Shown here one piece after another: positions 1 through 15,000 of a DNA stretch of 64,000 bases; position 1 is the stretch's first letter; every line of letters begins with the position of its first letter. The stretch comes from Anoplolepis gracilipes (lineage: Eukaryota > Arthropoda > Insecta > Hymenoptera > Formicidae), in contig NC_132971.1 in NCBI RefSeq assembly GCF_047496725.1, forward strand, positions 17,168,001 through 17,232,000. Direction: 5' to 3'. Made by a program: the position numbers and the translations under genes. A model generated the notes under the pieces. The model was given only the letters and a program-made list of their open reading frames with translations, searched no databases and was not told where the DNA came from.

Positions 1-3000
1 TATGTGAAGATGTGATGATTTATATGATGGATATAATTTATATGATACGAATAAAAACACTTTACTTACTGCACTTAATTATAATTTATGTATGCATCCA
101 AGGAAACTTAATCACACTATTCGAACTGCTAATCTATCAATATAAATAATTCACTTTGTTTTGGAAAAACCACAATAAAGCTAAAATAAATGTTCTGCAA
201 AAATTATAAGGACAATGAAGGAACTCGAGAACACGTCTGCGCTCGCATGTCTCATGTCTGGCAGCATTTCGACCTTTATTAGGAAATATACAAAGTCTCT
301 GTTATTCTTATTTCTTATGATAGCTATTGTGAAAGTCGTCAATGTTATTAAGTCATATCATTTCTATCTCTTTTTCCAAAGTCTCTTCATGGTAAAAGAA
401 ATTCGATATAATTCTACTTTTATTAAAATTTTTTTATATCTACTTTTATTTTTAAATATCTCAAATAATATCTTTAGTATTCATTACGCACATCCATTAA
501 TTTTCATCTTATTTTGACATTGTTATGTGTAATAGTTAATTCGTAGTTAGTTCGTAATAAATAGCTGGTTTTCTATTGTTACGTAATTAATTGTTAGTGC
601 ATTTATAGTGACATCGAAATAACCGTTTATCAAAATAAACATATTTACACATTTACATATCTCTTTAAAAATTATACGACAATCTTAAAATTTATAAAAA
701 TTTACAAAATATTGTTTTTTTCTATTAATAAAAATTTTGATATTATTAAACTCTCTGTTTGTGTTATTTCCACTTTCAGAACTATTTAACAATAAAAACT
801 AATAAAAAGAATCAATATAATTTTACTACTTATATTTTTATATAATTTGAAAAGAATATATTTTATTATTTATATTTATTTAATTTTATCTTCGTAATTT
901 TTTGGAAACAAATTATATATAATTGTATGTGTGTATAGAATATTTTTATTAGTTTATAATACTTAAATAACTTCTTATTACGTAATAATTTATCATTTCA
1001 ATAAATAAATAATTGTAAAACTCAGTATGGATATATATTATATATTATATATTATATGTAAAGAAAAATTTTTTATAAATTTATTTTTATGTTTAAATGC
1101 TATGTATTCGAAAATATCGTTTTTGTCCTAGGATGGTTCTATGCTTAAAGGAATCTGTACTATTTCTTCGGGCAGTGGTTACTTCTAACCGTGGACAACC
1201 CCGTTATGCGTCAAGAATTCCTTGCGAAATTGCACACATCCGTAAATGCTGAATCGAGCACGATAGAAAATATTTTTGCGAAAGAAAGAGAGACAGTATA
1301 TGAATGTACAAGAAATAAATCAAATAAATCGCAGGAATAAATCGAATGTCAGTAATGTATATTTATGGCATTATCACTGCGATAAGTTGTAACACATTGG
1401 TTCGTACTATTTTGTCTATGCAATTTATTATAGAAATGTTGAGATTGAAGAATACAACTACAATTAAAGAATCGTTCATATATGTATAAACTATTTAAGT
1501 GAATTCTTTTGTATAATTTTTGAAATCATTTCTAAATATGTATAACGATAAAAACATATTTATTTTTATAAAGAAAGAAATTATGTTATTTTTTGTATAC
1601 ATTTTAAATTTATGTGAAATATTGAATCTCTATGTAACATTTCTTTTATCTACGATTTTCTTGATCAGTTTGAAATCAATGTTTTCGATATATTTAAGAT
1701 ATATCGATATTAAATCGATGTATTTAAAAACATAAAAATATTAATACATAATAGAACTTTAAATGATGGGAAAAAAAGAAGTATAAATTTATATTTGGCA
1801 CATTTATAGTTTTATAATTTATATAATTTATAGTTTTAATTTTATAAAACAATTTATCAAAATATAAATAATATTATGAAACTTCATAGATATTATGGCA
1901 TTACAAAACACGATACGAACAACAAAAGAAGAGATGAGGACTTTAAAAAATCTTACAAAGCGGATACGATATAACGGCTGCATTCATAAATGCAGTTTCT
2001 TCTAAATGCATATATGGTCTCGACTTATAGACACTATAGTACTGTAGTAGTGTAAGTGGAGGTCAGCTCTTGTGGCTCAATTATATCGGGTAGCCGCGTT
2101 GTCCTGCGTTGGCAACAAAAGCAACACCATCGGAGCAGAGTATCGATATATTGTCAGAGAGGGGCGATTAAGTGGGCCATTTCCGAGTGCTCGTTGCCCT
2201 CTCTATTGTTTCCGAGAGGGCCCATTTGCTGCGCTCGTCCGTATTGCTCTCGCTAGTCGAGCACGAATGAATCGGAAAAAAAAACAAGAAAAAAAGAACG
2301 AATAGTTCGATAAATTTTTCAGTGGACGCACCGGACTATGGCTGTTCATACGTGCGATATCATTGTTGTTACGTTTAATTGTTATATCCAGTAAGAGTCG
2401 GATGAACATTTTGAAACGTTTATATTGTTCACTACAAAACACATTAACAAGATTAGTATTGCTTTTACCTACCAGTTATATTTAATTCATGTCACATTTT
2501 TAACGGTATCAGAATTTATATATACTTTGCAATATTATTATTACTTATGACATTTTTCACATTATTTACTATCCATTCTTTTATGCAACATAATGAAAAT
2601 ATATTGTCACTAAGTAACCAAAATTTCTGACATGCAGAAAGCTTCTTTTTGATATCTCCTCAAGTATGTCATTTATGATAAATTAATTAAGAATATTCTT
2701 GGTTAAAGACTAATTAGACAAAATATATATATCAATATTCTATCGTATGATTTGGTTGTTTAATATAACCTAACTAAATATCATAATATCAAAATGATTG
2801 TAGGTCGTCTCTTAACGATACACTTTTTTATAACTTGTCACGCTATCAATTAAGTCAACTTTCGCTCAATCTTTCAAGCAGTTCTTTTTCCCTTCCTTCC
2901 TAGGATGAAGGATGAATTTTTTCATTTTGAACGAGGAAATCTCGACAAGGTTCGCTTTGATAACGCTCATTAAATGAGGATATATAAGAGTACTTTGAAT

Positions 3001-3242
3001 GGCATTAATTAAATAAAATTATCTACCATACAACGACTCTGTCATACGATAATATCATTTTTCATAAATTATTTTGGCGGAAAAGCTATTTTAATATGTT
3101 GTTTAAAACTATTTTAATATGTAATTAAAAATCGTTCTCTCGTTTTATTTTGCCTTGATAATTTTTGATGCATACTAAAATTTTTATTGTATGTTTTAAA
3201 TAATATTTAAGTGAATAAAAGTTTGAATTAATAAGAAGACAC

Positions 3243-3269
3243 GAGAGAGAGAGAGAGAGAGAGAGAGAG
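3243..3269. repeat. (GA)n microsatellite
   Basis: Uninterrupted GA tract. Confidence 0.9.
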
Positions 3270-6200
3270 CGCTTTTTGCATATGAAAGATTTTAATTGCA
3301 TAGCGATAATATAATACCTACTTTCGATGATGTTATGTTTAGTTGTAAAAGAATGGATAAATAGTTCTGAAAAATCAAAAGTAATAATAATATAGCAAAA
3401 TACATATACATATATATATATACATACACTGAAACAGTGTATTAGAATGACTACAGTTTTGCTAACATTGAGATGATGAATGAGATGCAAAATTGATGGG
3501 ACAATTTGTTGAGATCGCAACCCGCTTGCCGAGAGAGATCAGTGACTTTGAAAAGGAAGAAAAATACCTCAATATCCTTTTTGAGCATGAATTTATATGG
3601 ACAAAGAACGTCTTTCTTCATCGTTACGGTCCAACGGTTACTTTACGGATGTGTACTGGCTACTGCCTTTATAATATCGGATTTCTTTATCCTACAATAA
3701 AGTACCACTGCCACCCGCATTCACACATGCCTGTGTGTTATGTACTTATCTGTACGTGATATAAAGGAGAGATCAAAGAATCGTGTTGTATGTTTCATAC
3801 ATATAACGTACTGAATTGAACATACAGCAAACGCGAATAACTCTTCATATTTAGCGTTTATCAAAATATATAAAATTTCTACTATTTCTACTGTTCACTA
3901 TAAAATTTCTACTATTTCTACTATTTACTTTTTTTTGTACAAATTTGTTGAAATTGTACAATTAAAATCTCTCAATATATAAATTATTATATATCAATAT
4001 GTAACGAGATAAACAAGAAAATTTTTTTCATTATTTTTTACAATAATTTTAGAACTACGAAATAATTTCAACTGCAATAAATCACGTATAAACGGATCGC
4101 TTGTTGATAATAAACTCATAATATAAGTTTGCTATAGTATCTGTGATTACATAAAATTAAAATGATTAGTATAAATTCTTGATAAAGTGACCCCGTTTGC
4201 ATAGTTCATTAATTTATGAACGATAAATTGATAAGAGTATAAAACGTGACTCGCCGAAAAACTCTTGGAGATTTGGAACAAAAGGAGCTTTGACAGGTTG
4301 ATTATTGATATGCATCGCCCTACAGAATGTTTTGTTGTACAGAATGTTGACATAAGAAATTTGTCTATGATTGCTCTAATTGTAAGTCAAGCGACATAAA
4401 GATGGCAGTGACGAGTAGTATACACACATTGCGCGTATTTTCAATAAACAAATATTTAAAAAGAAAAACTTTTTGTGCATTTAAAGATGTGAGAAAGAAT
4501 TAAAGAATTTTATACAAAATTCTGCTAATTTTTCTTGTAATATAAAAGAATCTGGAATAAAATATATATTCTTTTTTCTGACTTTGTAGATGTACATATA
4601 TATTACATAGAGAGGACAAATTGATCTGAGACACGACGTGTCTTCCGGTTTGACCCTAGATAGCGTGTAAGGTTCCGCCCTTGCATATCCGAGTTTACAT
4701 GTACATATATATATATATATATATACATATATGGCCACTGCATTCTGCTTGTGGATTCCGAACGTGATTCTAGATAGACGTTCTGCATAGGAACGCCATC
4801 GTCCTTTGAAGGGATAATGAAGGGATGATTATTACAATGAAATAATGTAGAGATATTGCTATCATATTACACAATTATGTAGTAACAATTATCGCTTTAA
4901 TATTTATATTTATTATGTAACGTATCTACCTACTTTTTCAAGTTAATTTTGAGAATTAATATAAATTTAATAATTAAACAGATAAGCATAAGAATAAACT
5001 CGATATATTACAAACGGAACAGATTTTAAAGGCCAACATTCAAAAGAAAGTTATAATACTAAATATGTATATATTGTATGCAGGAAAGGATAAAAATATA
5101 TATTTAATTTAATTTATATTTTTTTTAGGTATTCTATTATATATTTCAATTATTATTGTTTTTTTGAAGCAGAAGGGAGAATGCAAAAAGAAATACATAA
5201 TATAATGTCTCACGATATAAATATATACAAGAATGGCTCTACGAAAAATAGAATAGTTTCAACCACCAGTTTTTGACATTTGCACTTTGTGTTATCCTGT
5301 CTTGCGCACAGCGTAGGCAAAATTACATGCAGCAACGAGAGGATTAATCGCCCGTTCTCTGAGACGCGGAAAGCGAGGGTTTGCACTTAATTGCCAAATC
5401 TAAACTAACAGAAAGTGTCTTGGAACGGTCTGCATGCAGTATCCACGCGCGCGTACGGCTTTCCAATTAAAAGTTGCTTGTTTTCTCGGTTGCGGTCTTC
5501 CCAAGTTTTGACGGTCTCTCCTAGGCCGGTCCGCCGCGCAATTACCTCCGCTAGACGCTCAGCGAAAATTGGGTCGAGCAAACGTTTAATTTCTCTCCCG
5601 TCCCGTTCCCGACGTGACCAACTGTCATCCGCCAGCGATACAAAGAACACTGTGACCTCGGTATCATCACGCGCTCTCGATATAGCTAAAGAATTGATCG
5701 TATCGAGAAATTTTACCCGCAAACTGTAACAGCCGATGTAATCGACGAGATTATTATTCACGACGTACCGCTATCGAAAGAAATGCAATATGAATTGAAA
5801 AATAGTCTCTAAGGCTTGTTAAATTCTGCAGTTTTCCTATATTCTTAATGTCTATTTTACGTCAGAAACTATAAGAAAATGATGTTTGATGACATACTTG
5901 GTATGCTTTACTCTGTCTGTAATTTTATGCTTCATTGTATTCACGCTTCATTGTATTCACCTTTGTTCTTTTATATTTTTGGCTTTCTCATTGTATTATA
6001 CATTGCATAAAGAGAATAACCTTACTGTTAATAATACTTAAAAAAAAGAGAAAATTATTATTTAAAGTAATATAAAAATTAATACTTGTATATAATTGAA
6101 AAATTATTCTTTTATAAAAATTTTTTAATGTATTAAAATTTTAATACTAAAATTTTATAAAAGAATTATTATTGCATTATATAAGAATTCTATTTTGGTT

Positions 6201-6522
6201 CAGATTGCATAATATTAAAAGTTTAACAATGGGACATTTGCGTAAATTAATTATAATAATTATTATTAAGTTTAAGATTAGCACACAACGATCGTGCAAA
6301 TTCTAGTTTAATATCTCTTTTGGGTAAAACGCCCATCTGCACAAGACGGTCCAGACTATCCAGTAAGCGTATACTGGAATCGGTGGCGAGCGCTTATGCC
6401 AGGACACCGGAAGATGGAGTCCTTCCGGTCACTTCAACTTTTGATGGCGGCATGCAATTGTCTCCGGGGCGCCATTCTTTCCTCGCTAACTCGTCGTTTC
6501 TCCGTTTTACAGTCTCTCAGTG

Positions 6523-6560
6523 TCTCTCTCTCTCTCTCTCTCTCTCTCGCTCTCTCTCTC
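6523..6560. repeat. (CT)n microsatellite
   Basis: CT tract with one interruption, in a GC-richer patch (about 6320-6990). Confidence 0.85.
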
Positions 6561-9165
6561 CCCCTTCCTCTCTTTGACTTCGTGGCGGTGTAATTAACTG
6601 CTGTCAGTGGCACGTGTGCTCCAAACGAGGCTGCCGAGCAGCAGGGAATGAGGCAGTCTGAGGAGGCACGGGCAAGGGTGGCGAGGTTGTCGGTGGCGAG
6701 CGAACACGAAGGAGAATAGCGGAGAGGGAGGGATGAAAATTTCGAGTCCTACTGCTTCTCACGCTATTGCGCCCCTCGACTGCCCCCTTCTACCCTTTAT
6801 TCCTCTCTTCTCGCGCCCCGTTGTGATCACATTCTCGGTTAGGCGGCCGGATCGACGTCGGACTCTCACGCCCTTATCTATCCACTTACCCCACTTTCCT
6901 ATCCCGGGCGTGAAATTGATCCTTGTTCCTTGTTCACGTGTGTTCGTCCGACTAACGAAATTTCGAAAACTTTCTAAAAGTCGAAAAAAGTAGGAGTGTG
7001 TGCGAGATTAGGTGTAGCAAGATGGGTATTGAGATAATATTGATTCTGAAGCGCGCTATAGAATAGCAAATACAGCAGGAAATCCTTAATATAACGAGTC
7101 TGAATAAAGGATACCGAGATAAGAAAAGGATTTTTTCTTTAGATATTTGAATAAAGCACAATAGAATATCATTTGTACATGATGCGCGTCTTTGACATAA
7201 CTTTCTTTTTAGAAAAACCTATTAAAGCTCAGGTTTTATATTTTAAGCAAAATATTATTTTTAATCCTTTTATATGTGTATATTTTAATATCAACGTTGC
7301 ATATTTTACAAAAATATAAAAGTTAAAAAAATACTAATTAAAGCCGGATACTCAGATTTGATATTGATTGAAATTTGCTTATATCTTTTAGACGATTTTA
7401 ATTTCGCAATGAGTAATTCATTTAACATATATAATTTGTTTCTCTTTTTAAAATAAACTACATAAATATAAAATGGTATAAAAGCCAAATGATGACAGAC
7501 ACTTTCGCGGGAAATTTCATCGCGGTTATAAGTTAACGCGCTGACAAATTGTCAAGAATTACGCTTAATTCGATTCGACCGTTCTGTTCCGGATCTGGCG
7601 CCTGCATTAGAATACAGCTCTAGATTCCGTTCGCACGTACTAATAGTCGGTGATGGAAGCGAAGCTTAAACTGTAATTATATCAGTGACTGTCGCCGTCG
7701 AGTGTAAAGCTGCTTCCATGTCCGCATGCAATTTATTCACCGTTCTCATCTGTAATTGGATCATTTCTGGCTTAGTAGTTTGACAAACGATGCAGCACCG
7801 ATATCCGACTGGAAGATGTCCAATGCGATTTAAGTGATATGCATACGTTGATACATTCATACGATATGTTTGACATCAAGATTAGATATAGATTGTTTAA
7901 TCTCTGTTGTAACTGCTTAACATATTTAAATATTTCATGTGGGACATTTTTATATTGTTATTGTAATTTGTAAGAAACGTTGTGTACTTATTTAAATAAT
8001 ATACTTATTTAAAAAAGTATTTTCTCTTTTTATACAAATTTTCGCTAATTGATAGATCTGGCATAGAAATGAAGATATATGATTTAAGACTAATAAAACT
8101 TTTTTTCTTTAAATCCTTTGTAAATCCTTATTCTTATATTTTTCATTTTTGAATTTTTAATATCTCTATTGCGATATCTCTAATAATTTCTTATTTAAGA
8201 ATTTTATTATTTAAAATTTTTAATATTATAGAAAAAGAAACTAATATATTTTGTTTTATGTTTCAAATATGGCAATAATATAAAGAACTCGCAATGAAAA
8301 TGTTACATGTTAAATAATAATAAAGTAATAATTTTACTTAAACAGAACATTATATAAAATGATTTAAAATTTAGTATATAGTTTTGAATTAAAAATGGTA
8401 TATAGGTACATATGTATTACATAAATTTCAATTTTTTTACGTCCCATGCAGAGTAACAAAAAATGAAAGAAGAAAAGCTGGAGTCTTATGCATATTTGAT
8501 ACACATAATACGTATAGATCATAATTTGTCAACCACGTGGGGTTTGTCACAACAACGAATAGAAGCGAGTATTCAATTGGACGTATCCTACGTTTGAATG
8601 GTAATGGTCAACGACAGGTCAAAGGTAACTCGCGATACTCTCCGGTTTAAAGGACAAAGGAAATGCAATTCTCTCATGCAATTTCCTCGCTAGCGCCGAA
8701 TGAAGTGGCGGAATTTGGCACTTCAAAGACCGCAGGAATGGCATTGTCGTTCCAGTGGTATCTACTTTTCATTCTGCTCTTGTTAGCTTTTTGTCGTGCT
8801 CTATCGATCGTGAGACTATACAGTCTGGTTTTAACGCGTGAGACACATAAATCGAGATTAGTGATAATAAATTACACACACATTGTATAAGACATACGAG
8901 GTAAAAGAATAAATTTTACTTCATAAAAAGATTTTTTATTGTTTTATTAGAAAAAAAGTTAATTATTTTTAAATATTTATTATAGCTTTTTATTTACTGT
9001 GCTTTATATATTATCAAGTTTATTATATTATATTATAAAATATTAAAAATTTTTTTCTCTTTTCACTGCACATTATAGATTATTGAATTTCTTTTATTTA
9101 ATCGTTAACTAATTACATTAACTAATTTTGGAAATTTGTAGGACATTAAAAGCAAAATAAAATTT

Positions 9166-9296
9166 CTCCAATATCTATATAGATAAAGAAAGAAATACGA
9201 TGTGTAAGTTTCTTTGCATAGCGCTTCATTATTGAAAAATAAATTTTGAAATATGAAAAACAAAGTATGTGATAAAAGAATATAAACCTATTGCAC
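9166..9296 (+). repeat. Dispersed repeat, copy 1 of an inverted pair
   Basis: About 131 bp that recurs in reverse complement at 10507-10640 with scattered mismatches. Shared landmarks are CTCCAATATCTAT, GTTTCTTTGCATAGCGC, the stretch around ATTATTGAAAAATAAATTTT, and AAAGAATATAAACC followed by TATTGCAC. Either two copies of one MITE in opposite orientation or the two arms of a 1.47-kb element. Confidence 0.75.
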
Positions 9297-10506
9297 ATCT
9301 GTTTGCATGCAAAATAAAAGCAAAATAAAATTTTATACTATCTTCTTTTCCTTATATATTACAGTAAAATACAGACAAATAAATACCAGAAATAATTATA
9401 ATTTTACAAGAGATTAATGTCAAATTGTTAGCGATTCGATCATATCATTTGATAACCGAGCTTCATTTCTTGGTAATTTAACAAGTTTTAAATCGAAACT
9501 TATTACATACTTCGTTTTGGGTGAATTATCGGCGAATTTCGACGCGGCGATCTCATTATTTTGTTGTGATGTGTGTATGATATCAGACCTTTTCAAGCAA
9601 AATTGATTACCGCAGCAATCTATCCTTGTCCGGCAGATAGACGGAGGAGAGGTTACAAATTGCACGTGTACTCTCTTCAATCATTTATTCTCGTCTCAGT
9701 TAAACGTACGATTAGCCTGATTTTTAACTTTCAAAAAAATTTCGATCGCATTAATTGCTTCGCGTTATTTCGCCGGAACAATGTCGAGCGTGCAATACTC
9801 ATCGTCAGAGAAGCAGAGGAAATTAATTCGGATTTTTTTTTGCAACCGCGTTGGTTTGATGGCCTCTGACAAACGGCTAACCACTGTTGGATCGACACCG
9901 CTGTTGAGTTTGCCGTGTAGACAGATCTAATTGGGATTGGCCGGCAGTGGTCGCACTGACAATTACACAGCGACATTTCTGTTGACACGATGATGATTAT
10001 CATTAAATTCGTCCTCTCTAATTGTCCGCAGTCGCAAATAGCGTAAGGAAATGGATTGAGATTAATTAGGTTACATCATCAATTGTTTAATATGATGGAT
10101 TATTCCTTGTCCTAAAAAATTCTTTATCGTATTTTTATATAACATTGTTTTAATATAAAGATATATTACATTATATATAAATATATATTGTATTATATGT
10201 ATAAATAAAAATTGTTTATAATTTAATTTCAAATAAACATATTGTAGTTTGCTTTTATTGTTCAAATATTCATTTATTTCGATTTTAATTTCATTGATAT
10301 TATTCATCAAAATATTTTGCAATCTGACTTAAGATTTCTTGTAAAATATTGTAATAATAACCATTGTCAGCCACAAGTTTAATCGCTCTCGGCTGTATTA
10401 TAAGCAATTCAAGAATAATATTCCATTTAAGCCACACAAGCCGTATGCAAACATTTTGAATAGGGTCATAGAATATATCGCAATGGTTTTACCGGCATAC
10501 AAGCGG

Positions 10507-10640
10507 GTGCAATAGTGGTTTATATTCTTTTATCATATGCTTTGTTTTTTCACATTTCAAAATTTATTTTTCAATAATGACGCGCTATGCAAAGAAACTT
10601 ATAGACATTGTATCTCTTTTTTTATTTATAGATATTGGAG
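10507..10640 (-). repeat. Dispersed repeat, copy 2 of an inverted pair
   Basis: Reverse-complement partner of 9166-9296, read directly by comparing the strands. Homology fades beyond both edges, which favours two separate insertions or one old element. Confidence 0.75.
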
Positions 10641-11947
10641 GAACTCAATTGAGAGAAAATTATTTGTTTGAAATTTCTAACTTCTAAATTATTAAAGACC
10701 TTTGATAAAGTTTTTTTATGAAAAAATTAACTGAATCAAATTTTCAATTTTTATTAAATTTTATTTTATCTTATATTTCACATTGACAATCTTGCAAGAT
10801 CTTTTATTATTTGATAATATTGCTCATATTGCTATCACCGATAATAGATTGATCTTATAAAGACTTTAATGAGATCCGTTCTCAAGGTTACGTCATTATT
10901 GCAGTTCACTATGTGCAATCGATCCGAATGAGGACTGAATGAACGAGAAGGTGAAGTGGAAGAAAGGGAGATCGGGATGCAATTTCATGGCATTAATGTT
11001 GCAGGAACGTCAACTATGAGAAGTCGAGTCCCTGAGAACTAGTTTTCCGCGCTACAGATAACTATTGTGTATTTCATGTCGAGAGGAACGAGATTGCACA
11101 TGTGAAAATTTGTATACTTCCTTCGATGTATGACGAAAGTTATATAACACAAACGACATGTGTTTTAAAGAAACTTTAAAAAAGAAACCGCGCAGAATCA
11201 TAGCATTCTGGTATATGAATTAATTTTCATGCATTTAACACAATATTTAATTTGAAGATTATTTGTAAGAAAGTACACAGAAACGTTTATATTACTTAAT
11301 TGAGTTAGAATAGATAATTAAATCGTTGTATATATGTATAAAAGAGTAAAGTGTGATATTATATAAATTAATAAAAGTGGAAGAAATTATAAGATTATTA
11401 TAAGATTAATAAAAAAAAACTAAAGTTTTAATATTTTTCATAATATTTTATTAAAAATAAATAAGTGTTAAATGATATTATTCATATCGTAGTATTTATT
11501 TAATAAGTAATAAATAATAATATACTTAATTAAATACTGTGGAATTTTTCAAATAAAATCTATCATTGATATATCTGTATAATTGAAAAGTTAGATTTTT
11601 AAAAATTGTGTGCTACTAATAAAAAATTCTCCTTTGTAATTAGCATTTTAGCAATTTTATTTTTGTGATAATGCACAAGTCGTCGTATCTATTTATAGAT
11701 TCATTTCTACGTATCAACGAGGTGGTCAGGCGTATCTCATGACATAAATATACATATGTCACGTAATTCTGTGTGCATACGATATCTACTGTTAAACACA
11801 AGTCAAATTTCCTCCGTGTATATCGGTCGCGTATAATACATGTGCATGTACTGCATCATACGACGCCCATATATGCGCGCTTTTAGGCGCGTATACTCAT
11901 ATTAAATGTACATATTTGCGCGTTGTCGGTTATGTATATGTACTTAC

Positions 11948-12084
11948 TATTCCGGAACTGTTGAATCGGCAGGGAAGTAGAGCGTTTCCGCTGCTTTGTG
12001 CTAAAACATCCTTGACGGATTTGGATTTCACGTAGGGGTCAATGTCGCTTTCCTTCATCGATCCACCTCGTTCGATTGCACCGT
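11948..12084 (-). CDS. Ig-family gene exon 2: linker and first Ig strand
   Basis: Acceptor TTTATAG|ACGG (first base 12084) and donor AATA|GTAAGT (last base 11948) bound 137 nt with no stop in the frame set by the previous exon (G plus AC gives Asp). The GC content is well above the flanks. The exon encodes 46 residues ending in LLPCRFNSSGI, with the conserved first Ig cysteine and an N-S-S glycosylation sequon. Confidence 0.65.
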
Positions 12085-15000
12085 CTATAAATGTTCAATA
12101 GAATTTAAATATATAATGTCATAATAGATACTAAAATGTATTTTAAAAAGTTAATTAAAAATAATTACATTTTATATAAATTATAATTTAATTTTAGTCT
12201 AATAAAATACTAAGAACTTCTAAAATTAATTATTTTAATTTATTAATACTAGTGAATACTAATTTTCATAAATTTCAATTATTTTTTAAACTTCAATTAT
12301 AACATTAATTAAATTTTGTTATTGATATTTAAATATAATATAATAAATCAAAGGAAGCTGGTGAGTTTCAAAATATATATAAAATAAAATGTAACTTAAA
12401 TATTTACTTCTTGTCAGATAACAATAGGGTATGGAATGCTATTTGAGTGTATTACTTATTCGTTTTTTTTAAATTAAAAAAAAATTTACATTTATCCTAT
12501 ATTATTTTGGTCTATCACTCAAGTTCGCATCGCTGTTTGTATTGTCTGGTGTAACTGCAATTTTTTCCTTGCAATATATGATGTTAAATGCGGAAAACAT
12601 TTAAGAAATGTAAAAATTTTTTTTAATCTTAAAAAATAAATAAAATCAACTAATATACTCAAATGACATTCTATTGTTATCTGACAAGAAATAAATATTT
12701 ATAATTTATTTTAAAAATCGTCAGATCTTTTGACTCACATTATATTTAACATATTTAAAATAAATGTTAAAATAATTCAAGTAGTTATATATATATAATT
12801 ATATATATAATTGTAAAATGAAGTAGTGTTATAGAATATAATTTAATTTATCATATACACATATTTTTAATATAATTTAATTTCATATAAATAATATTAT
12901 TAAACTAAATATACATATATTTTAATTTATTAGAATATCAGTTAATGTATTATTGTATATTTATTTTTTTTAATAACTTTGATCGAAACTAAGTGTTCAT
13001 TCTTCATCATTTCGGGCCATTTGCGAATCTCGCTGACAGTTACGTAAATTAGACCAAGGAGACAACTTTTTCAATCAAATAATGTTCGTTAAGTCTTTAA
13101 CGATCTCTTAATTTTCCTGTTCTATATTCGTTTAATTGGAGATGGTTGTTAAATCGTTTCTAACTTTAATGATTCGTTTAAAGACAGTAAATGATTAAGT
13201 GGTTGTCATACTAACAATTTAGTAAAAGTTTGTTTTGAGTAGAACTTAAAATTGGAAATAGATTTTGAATCGGAGAAAATGTCAAGAACCAAACGTCCTT
13301 AGTTATTTTTGGAAATTTATAGATAGATTTCGTGAAAATTACAACATGTACTAAATATAGTTAATCGAGAGAAAGAGACAAAATAATTGTAGAGTTATTA
13401 AAAATGTACAAGATCTGTTATAAATATTGGAAAAGAATTTATCTGATGTTTTGCATTTGCAAAATAAATTCTGCTTTTTATAATATAATAATACTCTTAT
13501 ACCGTATACATAATACGATTTATCACATTTCACATAATGATCATAAAATATATAAGTATACTCTTAGAGAAAATGGATACTTTCAATATTTTATTTCCCT
13601 AATTAAATTAGTAATAAATACCAATAACAAGCACGTTATATAATTGGCAAACATTTTTCCTTCATTGGATAGTGCTTCAAATTTCATAACGTTTGCAAAA
13701 TGATTATTGCATAAAAGGATTATTAATGTAATTATCATATTAACAACACGCGCAAATAATATAGGTTATTTTTAACGTGTAATACTTGAAGCTTGACCAT
13801 GCTGTTTGTTACTCGTTGAAATTATTATTTGATATCGGACATGTTCGTATAATCCGAATGTAATCCGTGAATTATAATAGGTCACATATAAGAAATAAGT
13901 ACAATCTGTATGCACGTGTTTAAAATTTCATTATTAATATGTGAGTGTCTCACAATTATTACATATTGTATTAATAAATTTTACGTTTCTTTTACTGAGA
14001 AACTCGTAGTTTTTGTGTAGTTTTAAATTTACATAGTATTTTTAACAGATGCTTTGTGTTACAAAGTTCGTATGATATAGAATAATGATAAAGAATTTTA
14101 GTAAAGAAAAAAATATATTTTAAAAATATTTAAGAATTTTAACGAAACTGTTCTCTCAATTGAATGCAATTTTGTCTTAATAAATTTAAAATTTAATTCA
14201 AGAGTCTTAACGTTAAAAATTACAATTAATAGATTAAAATTTAGCTTGTCTAGTTTTGCACTGTCAATGGCAACAGCGTTGCTGCGAAATGCTGGCACGT
14301 GTGCTTACGTTTTCATTATTGCAAGAAGTCATTTGAGCAGTCAACATGCGCATGTTTGGACTAAAGCGTTACAGCTTTCCCTCCGGTGTCTACATCTACC
14401 TACATTCAATATAGACTGAGGATATTGAAGATTATGTTGCCATACATGTGTATGATTAGTTCAGATTAGACTCGACTGAATCAGTAATAGCGTATTGCAT
14501 ATCGCGAGTCGCGTACAGTTTGCCTTCGAATTCGCATTCATGTAAATTACAAACAATGAATAAAGAGACAAGAGGAAATTGTATTCGAATGTTACGTTCT
14601 CAGTAATATCAGCACTGTATGTTATCCAAAATAGCGTACTAAAATAGTGGGCGAACGTCTAAATGTTGGCACAATATCGGTTTTGCTATCGATACAGTAT
14701 TTATAATAAGCTTAGAAGGCGATATCTCTCGTCATCATTATAAGGATAATATCGTGAGATTATAAACATAAAGTATGTATTAATTATCCGTGATTGTTGA
14801 TATAGAGGGTTTTAATAACAAAGAAATTTGTTCAAAAGTGAGTGATTTACGTTTCAAAATATTAAAGATACGAATAAAATGTATATGTATATTGTACATG
14901 TACTATTGCGTTAATTTTGCATTGAATAAGAATTTCATGGACAACAAAAAATCCATTTAAATGATTTAATCAAAGTTGAAAAAAGAAAACAAATATAAGC

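Larger units (their letters stand above)
1..11947. other. Probable intron of the Ig-domain gene (no exon found)
   Basis: AT-rich sequence with no exon I can support. Open frames here are short and lack family signatures. The Ig-domain exon at 11948-12084 ends in a GTAAGT donor on the minus strand, so the gene must continue to lower coordinates; I found no following Ig exon, so this stretch is probably intron up to the window edge. It holds an inverted-repeat pair (9166-9296 and 10507-10640), GA/CT and TA microsatellites, and less AT-rich patches at about 2050-2290, 5290-5760 and 6320-6990. Confidence 0.4.

Noticed and set aside
5405..5761. 118-codon minus-strand and 104-codon plus-strand open frames in a GC-richer patch
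   Set aside because: Both strands are open over the same DNA, no family resemblance, no convincing splice context. Considered as the missing next Ig exon but it has no Ig pattern.
6320..6993. Several short open frames around a CT microsatellite
   Set aside because: Serine/leucine runs come from the CT repeat and the rest has no domain signal. May be a CpG-rich regulatory patch.
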